Shown here in pieces: positions 7,598 to 16,390 of a stretch of 64,000 nucleotides of DNA. Under the pieces are notes generated by a model. The model did not search any database. It saw nothing but the letters and a program-made list of their open reading frames with translations, and had not been told where the DNA came from. Both the position numbers and the translations under genes were made by a program. The stretch is taken from assembly GCF_004762045.1 (NCBI RefSeq), contig NZ_SJOM01000007.1, positions 4,565,609 through 4,629,608 on the forward strand, given 5' to 3'. Origin of the DNA: Mycobacterium sp. DL99. Lineage in GTDB: Bacteria > Actinomycetota > Actinomycetes > Mycobacteriales > Mycobacteriaceae. Every line of letters begins with the position of its first letter. Position 1 is the stretch's first letter.

Positions 7598-8899
7598 ATG
7601 GCGTGGGATTTCGAGACCGACCCGCAGTATCAGGAACTACTGGACTGGGCCGACGAATTCGTCACCGAGCAGGTCGAGCCGCTCGATCTGGCCTGGCCGC
7701 ACCTGCAGTTCACGCAGCTGGAGGGCAAGCGTCGCGAGGCGATCGATCCTCTCAAGGCCCAGGTGCGCGAAAAGGGGCTTTGGGCAACGCATCTCGGTCC
7801 GGACCTCGGCGGGCAGGGCTACGGACAGCTCAAGCTGGCACTGCTGAACGAGATCCTCGGCCGTTCGCAGTGGGCTCCGATCGTGTTCGGTTGTCAGGCC
7901 CCCGATACCGGAAACGCCGAGATCATCGCGCACTACGGGACCGAGGAGCAGAAGAAGCAGTACCTGCATCCGCTGCTCGAGGGTGAGTTGTTCTCCTGCT
8001 ATTCGATGACCGAACCGCACGCCGGTGCCGACCCGACACTGTTCACCACCAGCGCGGTACGCGACGGGGACGACTGGGTGATCAACGGGTGGAAGTTCTT
8101 CTCCTCCAACGCCGCAACGGCCTCGTTCCTGATCGTCATGGTGGTCACCAATCCTGAGGTCAGCGCCTACCAGGGCATGTCGATGTTCCTCGTGCCCACC
8201 GACACCCCCGGCGTCGAGATCGTCCGCAACGTCGGGCTGTACGGCGAACCCGACAACGCCGGCAGCCATGCGTTGATCCACTATGACAATGTCCGGGTAC
8301 CTGCCGAGGCACTCCTGGGCGGCGAAGGGCAAGCGTTCGTGATCGCCCAGACCCGGTTGGGCGGAGGCCGGATTCACCACGCGATGCGCACGATCGGCCT
8401 GGCTCAGAAGGCGCTCGACATGATGTGCGAACGCGCCCTCAGCCGTGAGACGCAGGGCAGCCGTCTGTCCGACAAGCAGTTCGTCCAGGGCTACATCGCC
8501 GACTCCTATGCCCAGTTGCTGCAGTTCCGGCTGATGGTGCTCTACACCGCGTGGGAGATCGACAAGTACAACGACTACAAGAAGGTCCGCAAGGACATCG
8601 CCGCGGTCAAGGTGGCGATGCCCACCGTTCTGCACGACATCGCCTGGCGGGCAATGCAGATCCACGGCGCGCTCGGCGTCACCAACGAAATGCCGTTCCT
8701 GGGCATGGTCACCGGCGCCGCGGTGATGGGGTTGGCCGACGGCCCGACCGAGGTGCACAAGACCACGGTTGCCCGGCAGGTTTTGCGCGACTATCAGCCG
8801 ACCACCGATACCTGGCCTACCGAGTGGATACCCCGCAAGCGCGAAGCCGCGAAGGCGAAGTACGCCGAATTCCTGGAGGCTGAGGTGGGCAATCTGTGA
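7598..8899 (+). CDS. Acyl-CoA dehydrogenase, ACAD10/11-like
   Basis: Protein of 433 residues with the acyl-CoA dehydrogenase FAD motifs (YSMTEPHAGAD about residue 132; GWKFFSSNA) and the C-terminal signature ADGPTEVH, with Asp where medium-chain enzymes have the catalytic Glu. That feature and the length match the ACAD10/11 group. The next gene is an aminoglycoside-phosphotransferase-like kinase, and in animals ACAD10/11 fuse such a kinase to the dehydrogenase. In that group the kinase phosphorylates a 4-hydroxyacyl-CoA and the dehydrogenase domain eliminates phosphate. Ribosome site CGGAGGACC precedes the ATG. Confidence 0.9.
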   Translation: MAWDFETDPQYQELLDWADEFVTEQVEPLDLAWPHLQFTQLEGKRREAIDPLKAQVREKGLWATHLGPDLGGQGYGQLKLALLNEILGRSQWAPIVFGCQAPDTGNAEIIAHYGTEEQKKQYLHPLLEGELFSCYSMTEPHAGADPTLFTTSAVRDGDDWVINGWKFFSSNAATASFLIVMVVTNPEVSAYQGMSMFLVPTDTPGVEIVRNVGLYGEPDNAGSHALIHYDNVRVPAEALLGGEGQAFVIAQTRLGGGRIHHAMRTIGLAQKALDMMCERALSRETQGSRLSDKQFVQGYIADSYAQLLQFRLMVLYTAWEIDKYNDYKKVRKDIAAVKVAMPTVLHDIAWRAMQIHGALGVTNEMPFLGMVTGAAVMGLADGPTEVHKTTVARQVLRDYQPTTDTWPTEWIPRKREAAKAKYAEFLEAEVGNL

Positions 8900-9921
8900 G
8901 CGAGATTGACACCGCGCGCCTTGCCGACTGGATGGACAACGCCGGGCTGGCGGGCAAGGGCGAGCCGCTGGAGGCCCGCTTCCTGTCCGGCGGAACCCAG
9001 AATGTCATCTACGAGATCCGCCGCGGCGAGCACACCTGCGTCCTGCGCATGCCGCCGGCCGGGGCCCCGCCGGACCGGGACAAGGGCATCCTTCGGGAGT
9101 GGCGCATCATCGAGGCGCTCGACGGCACAGACGTCCCACACACGACCGCGGTCGGGGTGTGTGCCGATCCAGAGGTACTGGGCCGGCCGTTCTATCTGAT
9201 GGGATTCGTCGACGGGTGGTCCCCGATGGACACCCACGGGAGCTGGCCCGAACCGTTCAACTCGGATCCGAGTACCCGGCCCGGACTGAGTTATCAGCTG
9301 GCCGAAGGCATCGCGCTGCTGTCCAAGGTCGACTGGCAGGCCAGAGATCTGGGTGATCTCGGTCGGCCCGACGGCTTCCATGAACGCCAGGTCTCCCGCT
9401 GGATCGGGTTCCTCGACCGGATCAAGAACCGCGAGTTGCCCGGGCTTGAGGTGGCCACGGACTGGCTACGGGCCCACAAGCCCCTCGATTTCGTCCCGGG
9501 CCTGATGCACGGGGACTATCAATTCGCCAACGTGATGTACCGCCACGGCGCCCCGGCCACCATGGCCGCCATCGTGGACTGGGAGATGGGCACCGTGGGT
9601 GATCCGAAGCTGGACCTGGCTTGGATGGTGCAGTCGTGGCCTTCCGATCCCGACAATCCCGAGCCGTCCGAGATGGGCTACGTGGACATGCGCGGGATGC
9701 CCTCTCGTGACGACGTCGTCGCGCACTACGCGAAGGTGTCCGGACGTCAGGTCGACGACCTCGACTACTACCTGGTGCTGGCCAAGTGGAAGCTGGCGAT
9801 CGTGTTGGAGCAGGGTTTTCAGCGGGCCGGCAACGACGAGAAGCTGCTGGCCTTCGGGCCGGTGGTAACCGACTTGATGGCATCGGCCGCCGAACTCGCC
9901 GAGTCCAGCGACTACCGGTGA
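8896..9921 (+). CDS. APH-like acyl-CoA kinase (ACAD10/11 N-terminal-domain type)
   Basis: Protein of 341 residues with the aminoglycoside phosphotransferase fold: FLSGGTQNVIYEI near the N-terminus (nucleotide loop), catalytic loop MHGDYQFANVMY and metal motif IVDWEMGTVGDPKLDLAW. It starts at a GTG that overlaps the dehydrogenase stop (GTGA). The pairing with an ACAD10/11-like dehydrogenase suggests it phosphorylates the hydroxyl of a 4-hydroxyacyl-CoA and is not an antibiotic-resistance enzyme. This rests on known family biology plus synteny. Confidence 0.88.
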   Translation: MSEIDTARLADWMDNAGLAGKGEPLEARFLSGGTQNVIYEIRRGEHTCVLRMPPAGAPPDRDKGILREWRIIEALDGTDVPHTTAVGVCADPEVLGRPFYLMGFVDGWSPMDTHGSWPEPFNSDPSTRPGLSYQLAEGIALLSKVDWQARDLGDLGRPDGFHERQVSRWIGFLDRIKNRELPGLEVATDWLRAHKPLDFVPGLMHGDYQFANVMYRHGAPATMAAIVDWEMGTVGDPKLDLAWMVQSWPSDPDNPEPSEMGYVDMRGMPSRDDVVAHYAKVSGRQVDDLDYYLVLAKWKLAIVLEQGFQRAGNDEKLLAFGPVVTDLMASAAELAESSDYR

Positions 9922-10919
9922 AGGCCGCGGTCTGCCCCGAGTACGGGCCACCGGATGTGGTCCGCATCGAGGAACTCCCCTCTCCCCCGATCGCGTCCGG
10001 CCAGGTACGCGTCCAGGTCGGTGCAGCCGCGGTGAACTTTCCCGACGTGCTGCTTGTCGCCGATCAGTACCAGATCACGGTGCCCGTACCGTTCATCCCG
10101 GGTAGCGAGTTCGCCGGGGTGGTGACCGAAGTAGCCGGTGACACTGACGGTTTCACCGTCGGCGACCACGTGACCGGCACCGGGTTGTTCGGTGCGTTCG
10201 CCGAACAGGTGTGTGTCCCGACTGCCGGACTGGCCCGGATCCCCGACGGCGTGGACGACCGCACCGCGGCAGCCTTCGGAGTCGCCCACCGCACCGCCTA
10301 TCACACGCTCCGATCCGTGGCCCGGACCCGACCGGGCGACGACGTGATCGTGCTGGGAGCCGGCGGTGGTGTGGGCCTGGCTGCCGTGCAGCTCGCGACG
10401 GCGCTCGGCGCTCGGGTCACCGCGGTGGCATCATCGGACGAAAAACTCTCCATTGCAGAACAATACGGCGCGGTCTCGCTCGTCAACCACACCCGGGGCG
10501 ACCTGCGCACCGCACTACGAGAGGCACTCCCCGACGGCGCCCACGCGGTGCTCGACCCGGTCGGCGGCGACCTGTCCGAGCCGGCGCTGCGGGCGTTGCA
10601 CCGCGGCGGCCGGTTCGTGACGATCGGCTACGCCTCGGGTGTCATCCCCCGGATTCCACTCAATCTGGTTCTGGTCAAGGGGATTCAGGTCCTCGGCTTC
10701 CAGTTCCAGGACATCGCCCCGGACGAGTTCACCCGCAACGAAGCGGAGCTAGGGGAACTGTTGGCCACCGGGACCGTACGCCCGCACATCGGTGCGGTGT
10801 ATCCGCTGGCCGAGACCGCCGCGGCGCTTCGTGAAGTAGCCTCCGGGAAAGCGGTCGGCAAGGTCGTGATCGAGCTCAGGAGTCCTTCGGCGGATAGAAG
10901 TACTCCCGCCAGGCCGTGA
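9918..10919 (+). CDS. NADPH:quinone reductase-like zinc-independent MDR
   Basis: Medium-chain dehydrogenase/reductase of 333 residues starting at a GTG that overlaps the kinase stop. It has the MDR GroES-like domain (GSEFAGVVTEVAGD, about residue 60) and the nucleotide motif VLGAGGGVGLAAVQLA near 145. It lacks the zinc-alcohol dehydrogenase cysteines, so it belongs with the quinone reductase / enoyl reductase branch. It is the last gene of the TetR operon. Its tail overlaps the convergent LEH-like gene by 44 bp. Confidence 0.88.
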   Translation: MKAAVCPEYGPPDVVRIEELPSPPIASGQVRVQVGAAAVNFPDVLLVADQYQITVPVPFIPGSEFAGVVTEVAGDTDGFTVGDHVTGTGLFGAFAEQVCVPTAGLARIPDGVDDRTAAAFGVAHRTAYHTLRSVARTRPGDDVIVLGAGGGVGLAAVQLATALGARVTAVASSDEKLSIAEQYGAVSLVNHTRGDLRTALREALPDGAHAVLDPVGGDLSEPALRALHRGGRFVTIGYASGVIPRIPLNLVLVKGIQVLGFQFQDIAPDEFTRNEAELGELLATGTVRPHIGAVYPLAETAAALREVASGKAVGKVVIELRSPSADRSTPARP

Positions 10920-11232
10920 TCTTCTCGCCCTGTACCTCATAGGCGCCCATCACCGGCCAGCTCATCTGCTTGCCGTCCACGATCCAGTGATCGCGCCGTT
11001 CCATCAACACGACGTCCCCGGCTACGGCGAGGTGCAGGATCTCGAGGTCTACACACTTCCCGCCGGCGAAGAACCCCTTCATCATTTCGTGGATCGCATC
11101 GCGCCCCGCGAGCTTGGGCCAGTCGGGCCCGATGTCGAATGTGGCGCCGTCGGCGAAGTGACTCATGACTTCGTCGACGTCGTTGCGCCCCCATGCGGCG
11201 ATCTCGGCGCGCACGATCTCCTCAGCGGTCAT
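10876..11232 (-). CDS. SnoaL/limonene-1,2-epoxide hydrolase-like protein
   Basis: Protein of 118 residues with the NTF2-like cone fold pattern. Segments ERRDHW (R79 and D81) and GEKITAWREYF (residues 102-112) line up with the Arg-x-Asp and GKITxWRDYF motifs of limonene-1,2-epoxide hydrolase; the last catalytic Asp is Glu110 here. It could be an epoxide hydrolase acting on a P450 product or a relative with another isomerase-like role. It is convergent with, and overlaps, the quinone reductase gene. Confidence 0.72.
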   Translation of the reverse strand: MTAEEIVRAEIAAWGRNDVDEVMSHFADGATFDIGPDWPKLAGRDAIHEMMKGFFAGGKCVDLEILHLAVAGDVVLMERRDHWIVDGKQMSWPVMGAYEVQGEKITAWREYFYPPKDS

Positions 11233-11249
11233 CAGTCCCCCGTCGGCCG

Positions 11250-11275
11250 TTGTGACAGATATTTACACTAGCCCG
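11250..11275. promoter_or_regulatory. AT-rich dyad-like element in the 11233-11448 gap
   Basis: The 216-bp gap between the divergent LEH-like gene and the P450 contains GTGACAGATATTTACAC, a weak dyad (GTG...CAC), close to the LEH-like start. I see no copy of the regulon palindrome here and no other clear structure. Confidence 0.25.
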
Positions 11276-11448
11276 GCGGAGTGTAATTCCGATAGACATC
11301 GTTTCGTAGCCATATCGGCACTTCAATCCGCAACAGCCAGTAGCGAATTCGATCCATGGCCACCCGCGAACGGCCGAATCCTTGACCGGGCTACCCTCAG
11401 CCTGCTAAGCAGGTGCACAGCCCATTCAATCTGGTCAGGAGATCAGCC

Positions 11449-12627
11449 GTGCCCACGTCGACCGAAGCCGATCTGTACTACGACCCGTACAACATCGAAC
11501 TCAACATGAACCCCTACCCGGTGTTCGCCCGGATCAGGGAGGAAGCCCCGCTCTACTACAACGAGCAGCACGACTTCTATGCATTGAGCCGCTTCGATGA
11601 TGTCAACAAGGGCGTCATCGACCACGAGACGTTCATCTCCGGTCGCGGTGCGCTGCTCGAGATCATCAAGTCCGGCATGGAGATCCCGCCAGGAACATTG
11701 ATCTTCGAGGATCCACCGATCCACAACATCCACCGCAACCTGCTGTCGCGGGTGTTCACCCCGCGCAAGGTGCTGGCACTGGAACCGCAGATCCGCGAAT
11801 TCACCGCACGCTGCCTCGATCCGCTGGTCGGGACGGACAAGTTCGACTTCGTCAACGATCTCGGCGAGCAGATGCCGATGCGGGTCATCGGCATGCTGCT
11901 GGGCATCCCCGAAGACCGGCAGCGGGCCATCACCGACCACGGTGAAGCAAGCCTGCAGGGCACGACGGTTGACGCGCTGGCCACCGGCGAAGTGTTCGCG
12001 GAGTTCATCGACTGGCGGACCGAACACCCGTCCGACGACATCATGACCGACCTGCTCAACGCCGAGTTCACCGATGAGACCGGCACCGTGCGCACGCTAC
12101 GCCGCGACGAGTTGCTGCTCTACCTGACCGTGATCGCCACCGCCGGCTCCGAGACCACCACCCGGCTGATCGGCTGGGCCGGCAAGACACTGGCCGAGTA
12201 TCCCGATCAGCGTCGCGATCTGGTGAACAACCCGGACCTGATTCCGCAGGCGATCGAGGAGATCCTGCGATGGGAGCCGCCGGCCCTACAGATCGCGCGC
12301 TACGTCTCCCGCGACGTCGAGTACTACGGCCAGACCGTGCCGGAGGGTTCGGCGATACTGATGCTCGTCGGCGCGGCCAATCGCGATCATCGCCGGTTCG
12401 CGCCCGACGGTGACGTGTTCGACATCCACCGGGAACATCACTCGCACATGACGTTCGGTGCGGGTACGCATTTCTGCATGGGTAACGCGCTTGCCCGGCT
12501 GGAAGGCCGCATCGCCTTGGAGGAGATCCTCAAGCGCTTCCCGGAATGGGAAGTCGACTGGGCCAACGCCAAACCGTCGGAGACTGCGGCGGTGCGGGGC
12601 TGGGCCGCGATGCCCACGTTCGTCTAG
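11449..12627 (+). CDS. Cytochrome P450
   Basis: P450 of 392 residues: I-helix ATAGSETTTRL, ExxR in EEILR, haem loop TFGAGTHFCMG. The GTG at 11449 is chosen because AGGAGA lies 7 bp upstream; the frame is open back to 11413. It shares the APLYYN/DFYAL N-terminal signature with the P450 at 1493, so it is probably a paralogue or close family member. No ferredoxin gene follows, so it must borrow a carrier encoded elsewhere, perhaps one of the three in this window. Confidence 0.94.
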   Translation: MPTSTEADLYYDPYNIELNMNPYPVFARIREEAPLYYNEQHDFYALSRFDDVNKGVIDHETFISGRGALLEIIKSGMEIPPGTLIFEDPPIHNIHRNLLSRVFTPRKVLALEPQIREFTARCLDPLVGTDKFDFVNDLGEQMPMRVIGMLLGIPEDRQRAITDHGEASLQGTTVDALATGEVFAEFIDWRTEHPSDDIMTDLLNAEFTDETGTVRTLRRDELLLYLTVIATAGSETTTRLIGWAGKTLAEYPDQRRDLVNNPDLIPQAIEEILRWEPPALQIARYVSRDVEYYGQTVPEGSAILMLVGAANRDHRRFAPDGDVFDIHREHHSHMTFGAGTHFCMGNALARLEGRIALEEILKRFPEWEVDWANAKPSETAAVRGWAAMPTFV

Positions 12628-12646
12628 TGCTCGTTTGACATCGAGT

Positions 12647-12692
12647 CTGCGCACAGATCGCGAATTTGGCGGTTTTCGCGATCTGTGCGCAG
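12647..12692. terminator. Strong hairpin between convergent genes, with a third repeat copy
   Basis: A perfect 18-bp inverted repeat (CTGCGCACAGATCGCGAA and its complement) with a 10-nt loop lies between the P450 and the unknown minus-strand gene. A direct partial copy, CGATCTGTGCGCAG, follows at 12699-12712. The hairpin should end transcription in both directions. The extra copy suggests a dispersed intergenic repeat. Confidence 0.75.
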
Positions 12693-12763
12693 TGTCGACG
12701 ATCTGTGCGCAGAGTCGAACTCCGCTGCGCAGAAAATGATCTGCGGTCGGCAGAAAAGCTCCG

Positions 12764-13267
12764 TCAGCTGGCCGGAATCAGGTCAGCGGGCACCGAGCGG
12801 CTGATCATCGTGCCGCACCGGAATGCCTCGGTGGTCCCGACGACCTTGGCCTCGGGATCGTTGACAGCCGCGAGTGCCTGCGCCTTGAAAGCACGTGCGG
12901 CAGCGGATAGTTCGTGACGTACGGGGTCGACGCTCAGGTCCGCCGGACACTCGTCGCCCCACAATGTCACTTCGGTGTGACCCTGCTCCAGCGCGCCCAG
13001 GACACCGCGCCGCACGCGCTCATCGGTATTGAACAGATCGGCGGCCACCGCGACGGTCTGCGGATGCGGGCGGTCTTCCCAGGACTCCAGCACAGACTCC
13101 AGGGGCATCGTCTCCACCCCGAGAATCGCCAGCGGACGGACATCCTCGTCGGCGCCGATCAGCACGGTGACATCCCACCCTGCCATCACCCGGTCGACCA
13201 GCCAGCCACCGGCGAACCGGACCGCGTCGACCACGCAGGGGGCAACCACATCAAGCCGATACCGCAT
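12764..13267 (-). CDS. Conserved hypothetical protein co-transcribed with tetR
   Basis: Protein of 167 residues that I do not recognise. The start at 13267 is set by GGAGGAC just upstream and by the compact gap of 14 bp to the TetR stop; the open frame further upstream would overlap tetR. It is soluble, acidic, with no signal peptide or membrane segment. Visible stretches include WLVDRVMAGWDVTVLIG near residue 25 and a two-cysteine C-terminal half (GDECPADLS, FRCGTM). It is probably controlled by the TetR upstream. Confidence 0.7.
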   Translation of the reverse strand: MRYRLDVVAPCVVDAVRFAGGWLVDRVMAGWDVTVLIGADEDVRPLAILGVETMPLESVLESWEDRPHPQTVAVAADLFNTDERVRRGVLGALEQGHTEVTLWGDECPADLSVDPVRHELSAAARAFKAQALAAVNDPEAKVVGTTEAFRCGTMISRSVPADLIPAS

Positions 13268-13281
13268 GTCGTCCTCCAATC

Positions 13282-13935
13282 TCACTGGACGGCCGCCCCG
13301 TTGCGGCCGGCCGGCTGCTCGATATCCCGCCCCAGCATCTCCGCGTAGCTCTTGAACACGTCCGTCAACGGGAGCGAGGGATCGAGTAGCCATGAGGTCT
13401 CCATTCCATTGATGAATGCCAGGATTTCCACGGCCTTGGTGGCCGCGTCGAAGTCGGAGCGATAGCGGCCGCTGAGCTGGCCGCGGATGATGATGTCGGC
13501 GACGATGTCGCGGGCCGCCTGCTGTCGTTCCAGCAAACGATCGTGCAGTGGGGCGTCGGGTTGAATGTTCTCCACCAGCAGGACCGTGAACGTGCCGACC
13601 AACTCGGGCGCCCGGACGAAACGCTCGGCCACCCGCTTGATCTCCTGAGCGAGATCACCGGAGCGGTCGGCGTGGATGTCGTCGTCGTGGTCGCGCGCAT
13701 CGAGTACCGCGTTGAGCAGTTGCTCCTTGGACTCGAAATGGTGCAACAGGCCGGCCGGGGTGACGCCGACCTCCCTGGCGATCTGGGCCAGCGAGGTGTT
13801 GCGCCAACCGTTGCGCGCCAGCAGCTTCTCGGCTGCGGAAAGTATCCGCTGCCTGCGGTCTTCCCCCTTGGCCAGGAGCGTCTCGTAGGGCCTCGCGCCC
13901 TCGGACTGCCCCTGTAAACCCGAAACCGAAGCCAC
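13282..13935 (-). CDS. TetR-family transcriptional regulator
   Basis: Protein of 217 residues with an N-terminal HTH (NTSLAQIAREVGVTPAGLLHHF, about residues 44-65) and a helical C-terminal domain. The GTG at 13935 is chosen because GAAGGAG lies about 6 bp upstream; the frame is open to 14001. A dyad between 13951 and 13982 is a likely autoregulatory site. The next gene downstream is the unknown 167-residue protein. The divergent side faces the end of an acyl-CoA dehydrogenase gene, so the target set may be only its own operon. Confidence 0.9.
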   Translation of the reverse strand: MASVSGLQGQSEGARPYETLLAKGEDRRQRILSAAEKLLARNGWRNTSLAQIAREVGVTPAGLLHHFESKEQLLNAVLDARDHDDDIHADRSGDLAQEIKRVAERFVRAPELVGTFTVLLVENIQPDAPLHDRLLERQQAARDIVADIIIRGQLSGRYRSDFDAATKAVEILAFINGMETSWLLDPSLPLTDVFKSYAEMLGRDIEQPAGRNGAAVQ

Positions 13936-13950
13936 CGGACTCCTTCGTCG

Positions 13951-13982
13951 AACCAACCTAGTGAACACACAGTAAGTTGGTT
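13951..13982. promoter_or_regulatory. Inverted repeat upstream of tetR
   Basis: AACCAAC and GTTGGTT form perfect 7-bp arms spaced by 18 bp, beginning 15 bp upstream of the TetR start. Size and place fit an autoregulatory operator. Confidence 0.5.
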
Positions 13983-14051
13983 TGGCCGCTGTGACAAGCA
14001 TCTCAGGGAGAGAATTTCCCGGCGGCCGTCACAACCGACGGATAGGCGCGT

Positions 14052-15200
14052 TCAGAGCCCCAGCGACTTCGCGATGATCACCTTCATGACCTCGCTGGTC
14101 CCGGCGTAGATGCGGGCCACCCGGGCATCCGTGTACAGCCGCGCGATGGGGTACTCCATCATGTAGCCGTACCCGCCGAAGAGCTGCAGGCAACGATCGA
14201 TCACCCGCGCCTGCATCTCGGTGCAGAACAGTTTCACCCGGGCCGCATCGGCACCGGACAGCTCGCCATCGACGTGCAGGGCCACCGCCCGGTCGAGCAT
14301 CGCCTGGGCCGCTTCGACCTCTGTCGAGCACGCCGCTAGTTCGAACTTGGTGTTTTGAAAGGACGCGACCGGCTGGCCGAACGCTTTGCGGTCTTTGGTG
14401 TAGCCGATCGCCGCGGCGATGGCCGAGCGGGCCTGGGCCACTGAACCCACGGCCACGGTCAGGCGCTCCTGGGCCAGGTTGTGGCCGAGGTAGCTGAACG
14501 CCTCGCCCTCCTCCCCCAACACGTTGGCCACCGGCACCCGCACATCCGTGAACGACAGCTCCGCGGTGTCCTGCACCTTGCAGCCCATCTTCTCCAGCTC
14601 GCGGCCCCGCTCGAAGCCCGCCATGCCGTCCTCGACGACCAGCAGCGTCAACCCCTTGCGCCGGTTCTCCGGGTCGGTGGACGTCCGGGCCACCACGACC
14701 ACCAGATCGGCCTGGATACCGCCGGTGATGAACGTCTTGGCGCCGTTGAGCACGTACTCTTCACCGTCGCGAACCGCGGTGGTGCGCATGCCGGCCAGAT
14801 CCGACCCCGTCCCCGGCTCGGTCATCGCGACCGCGGTCAGCAGCGTGCCCGCCGCCAGTCCGGGGAACCAGCGCTGCCGCTGTTCTTCATTCGCGTAGTG
14901 CAGGAAGTACGGCAGGATCACCTCGAGCTGCGTGCGCACGGTCGACAACGTCACCATGGCGCGGGCGGCCTCCTCCTGTAGCACCACGTTGTACCGGTAG
15001 TCGTCGATGCCCGCGCCGCCGTATTCCTCGGGGATCGCCATGCCGAGCATGCCGAGTTCACCCATGTGCTTGAAGACGTCGCGGGGCATCCGGCCGCCCT
15101 TCTCCCACTCGGGATAGGCAGGGACGACTTCCTTTTCGATGAAATCGCGTGCGAGCTCGCGGAATGCCTCGTGGTCCTCGGTGAACAGATTGCGTTGCAC
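14052..15200 (-). CDS. Acyl-CoA dehydrogenase
   Basis: Protein of 382 residues with the full three-domain family: MLGMAIPEEYGG near residue 52, AMTEPGTGSDLAG near 130 (FAD and substrate contact), and the C-terminal QLFGGYGYMMEYP and RIYAGTSEV. The residue before GTS is Ala, so the catalytic base is probably on the alternative helix as in isovaleryl-CoA dehydrogenases. It is the last gene of the six-gene minus-strand operon, 15 bp after the thiolase. Confidence 0.92.
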   Translation of the reverse strand: MQRNLFTEDHEAFRELARDFIEKEVVPAYPEWEKGGRMPRDVFKHMGELGMLGMAIPEEYGGAGIDDYRYNVVLQEEAARAMVTLSTVRTQLEVILPYFLHYANEEQRQRWFPGLAAGTLLTAVAMTEPGTGSDLAGMRTTAVRDGEEYVLNGAKTFITGGIQADLVVVVARTSTDPENRRKGLTLLVVEDGMAGFERGRELEKMGCKVQDTAELSFTDVRVPVANVLGEEGEAFSYLGHNLAQERLTVAVGSVAQARSAIAAAIGYTKDRKAFGQPVASFQNTKFELAACSTEVEAAQAMLDRAVALHVDGELSGADAARVKLFCTEMQARVIDRCLQLFGGYGYMMEYPIARLYTDARVARIYAGTSEVMKVIIAKSLGL

Positions 15201-15215
15201 TACTTCTCCCTCGCG

Positions 15216-16373
15216 TCAGTCGATGAGCTCGACCAGCGTGGCGTTGGCGGTGCCGCCGCCCTCACACATGGTCTGCAAGCCATAATGAATTCCGTTGTCG
15301 CGCATGTGATTGATCATCCGGGTTATCAATACGGCACCCGATGCTCCGAGCGGGTGCCCCAGCGCGATGGCACCACCCAGCGGGTTCAGTTTGTCCTCGT
15401 CGGCGCCTGTCTCGGCCAGCCAGGCCAGCGGCACCGGGGCGAAGGCCTCGTTCACCTCGAACACACCGATCTCGTCGAGGCGTACGCCGGCCTTGTGCAG
15501 CACCTTCTCGGTGGCCGGGATCGGCCCGGTCAGCATCAGCACCGGATCAGCGCCTGTCACCGCACCCGCGCGGTACCGCGCGATCGGCGAAAGACCCATC
15601 GTCACAGCACGTTCCTCGGTCATCACCAGCAGCGCCGCGGCACCGTCGGAGATCTGCGAGGAGTTGCCCGCGTGGATCACCCCGTCCTCGGCGAATGCGG
15701 GCTTGAGCCCGGCCAGTTTCTCCACCGTGGTGCCCCGACGCACGCCTTCGTCGGCGACCACCGGGTCCAGCTGATCGGCCGGGTCGGGAAACACGGTGAT
15801 CATCTGGTCCTCGAAGGCACCTCGGTCCTGGGCCGCCGCGGCCCGCTCGTGCGAGGCAACGGAGTATTCGTCCAGCTGGGTCCGGCTGAAGCCCCACTTC
15901 TGCGCGATCATCTCGGCCGAGATGCCCTGGTTGAACGCGAAATCCCGGTACCGCTCGAACACTTTCGGCCCGTACGGAGTGCCGGTGGCCCGGGCCGCCC
16001 CCAGCGGGACGCGGCTCATCACCTCCACCCCGCCGGCGACCACCACGTCCTGCTGGCCCGACATCACGGCCTGGACCGCGAAATCCAGTGCCTGCTGGCT
16101 CGATCCGCACGCCCGGTTCACCGTGGTGCCCGGGATGTGCTCGGGCCAACCTGCGGCCAGCACCGAGTAACGGCCGATATTGCTGGATTGATCGCCGACC
16201 TGCGAGACGCAGCCCCAGACCACGTCGTCGATGATGTCGGGACTGATGCCCGCCCGCTCCACCAACGCATTGAGCACCAGCGCCGACAGGTCGGCGGCGT
16301 GGAATCCGGACAGTCCGCCGTTGCGCTTGCCGACCGGGGTGCGGACGGCCTCGACGATGACGGTTTCGCGCAT
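15216..16373 (-). CDS. Acetyl-CoA acyltransferase (thiolase)
   Basis: Protein of 385 residues with a complete thiolase active site: nucleophile Cys89 (NRACGSSQQA), NEAFA, His340 (GGAIALGHPLGASG) and the second Cys370 (CEGGG). It should cleave a 3-ketoacyl-CoA with CoA in the last step of side-chain or ring-opened acid degradation. The ATG at 16373 starts the standard MRETVIVEAVRTP N-terminus. It lies between the CoA transferase and an acyl-CoA dehydrogenase. The other thiolase of the window (58405-59402) is broken. Confidence 0.95.
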   Translation of the reverse strand: MRETVIVEAVRTPVGKRNGGLSGFHAADLSALVLNALVERAGISPDIIDDVVWGCVSQVGDQSSNIGRYSVLAAGWPEHIPGTTVNRACGSSQQALDFAVQAVMSGQQDVVVAGGVEVMSRVPLGAARATGTPYGPKVFERYRDFAFNQGISAEMIAQKWGFSRTQLDEYSVASHERAAAAQDRGAFEDQMITVFPDPADQLDPVVADEGVRRGTTVEKLAGLKPAFAEDGVIHAGNSSQISDGAAALLVMTEERAVTMGLSPIARYRAGAVTGADPVLMLTGPIPATEKVLHKAGVRLDEIGVFEVNEAFAPVPLAWLAETGADEDKLNPLGGAIALGHPLGASGAVLITRMINHMRDNGIHYGLQTMCEGGGTANATLVELID

Positions 16374-16390
16374 GGGGTTCTCCTCTACAA

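Noticed and set aside
8896..9921. Aminoglycoside resistance gene
   Set aside because: The APH-like fold is present, but the neighbouring ACAD10/11-type dehydrogenase and the catabolic operon point to an acyl-CoA kinase.
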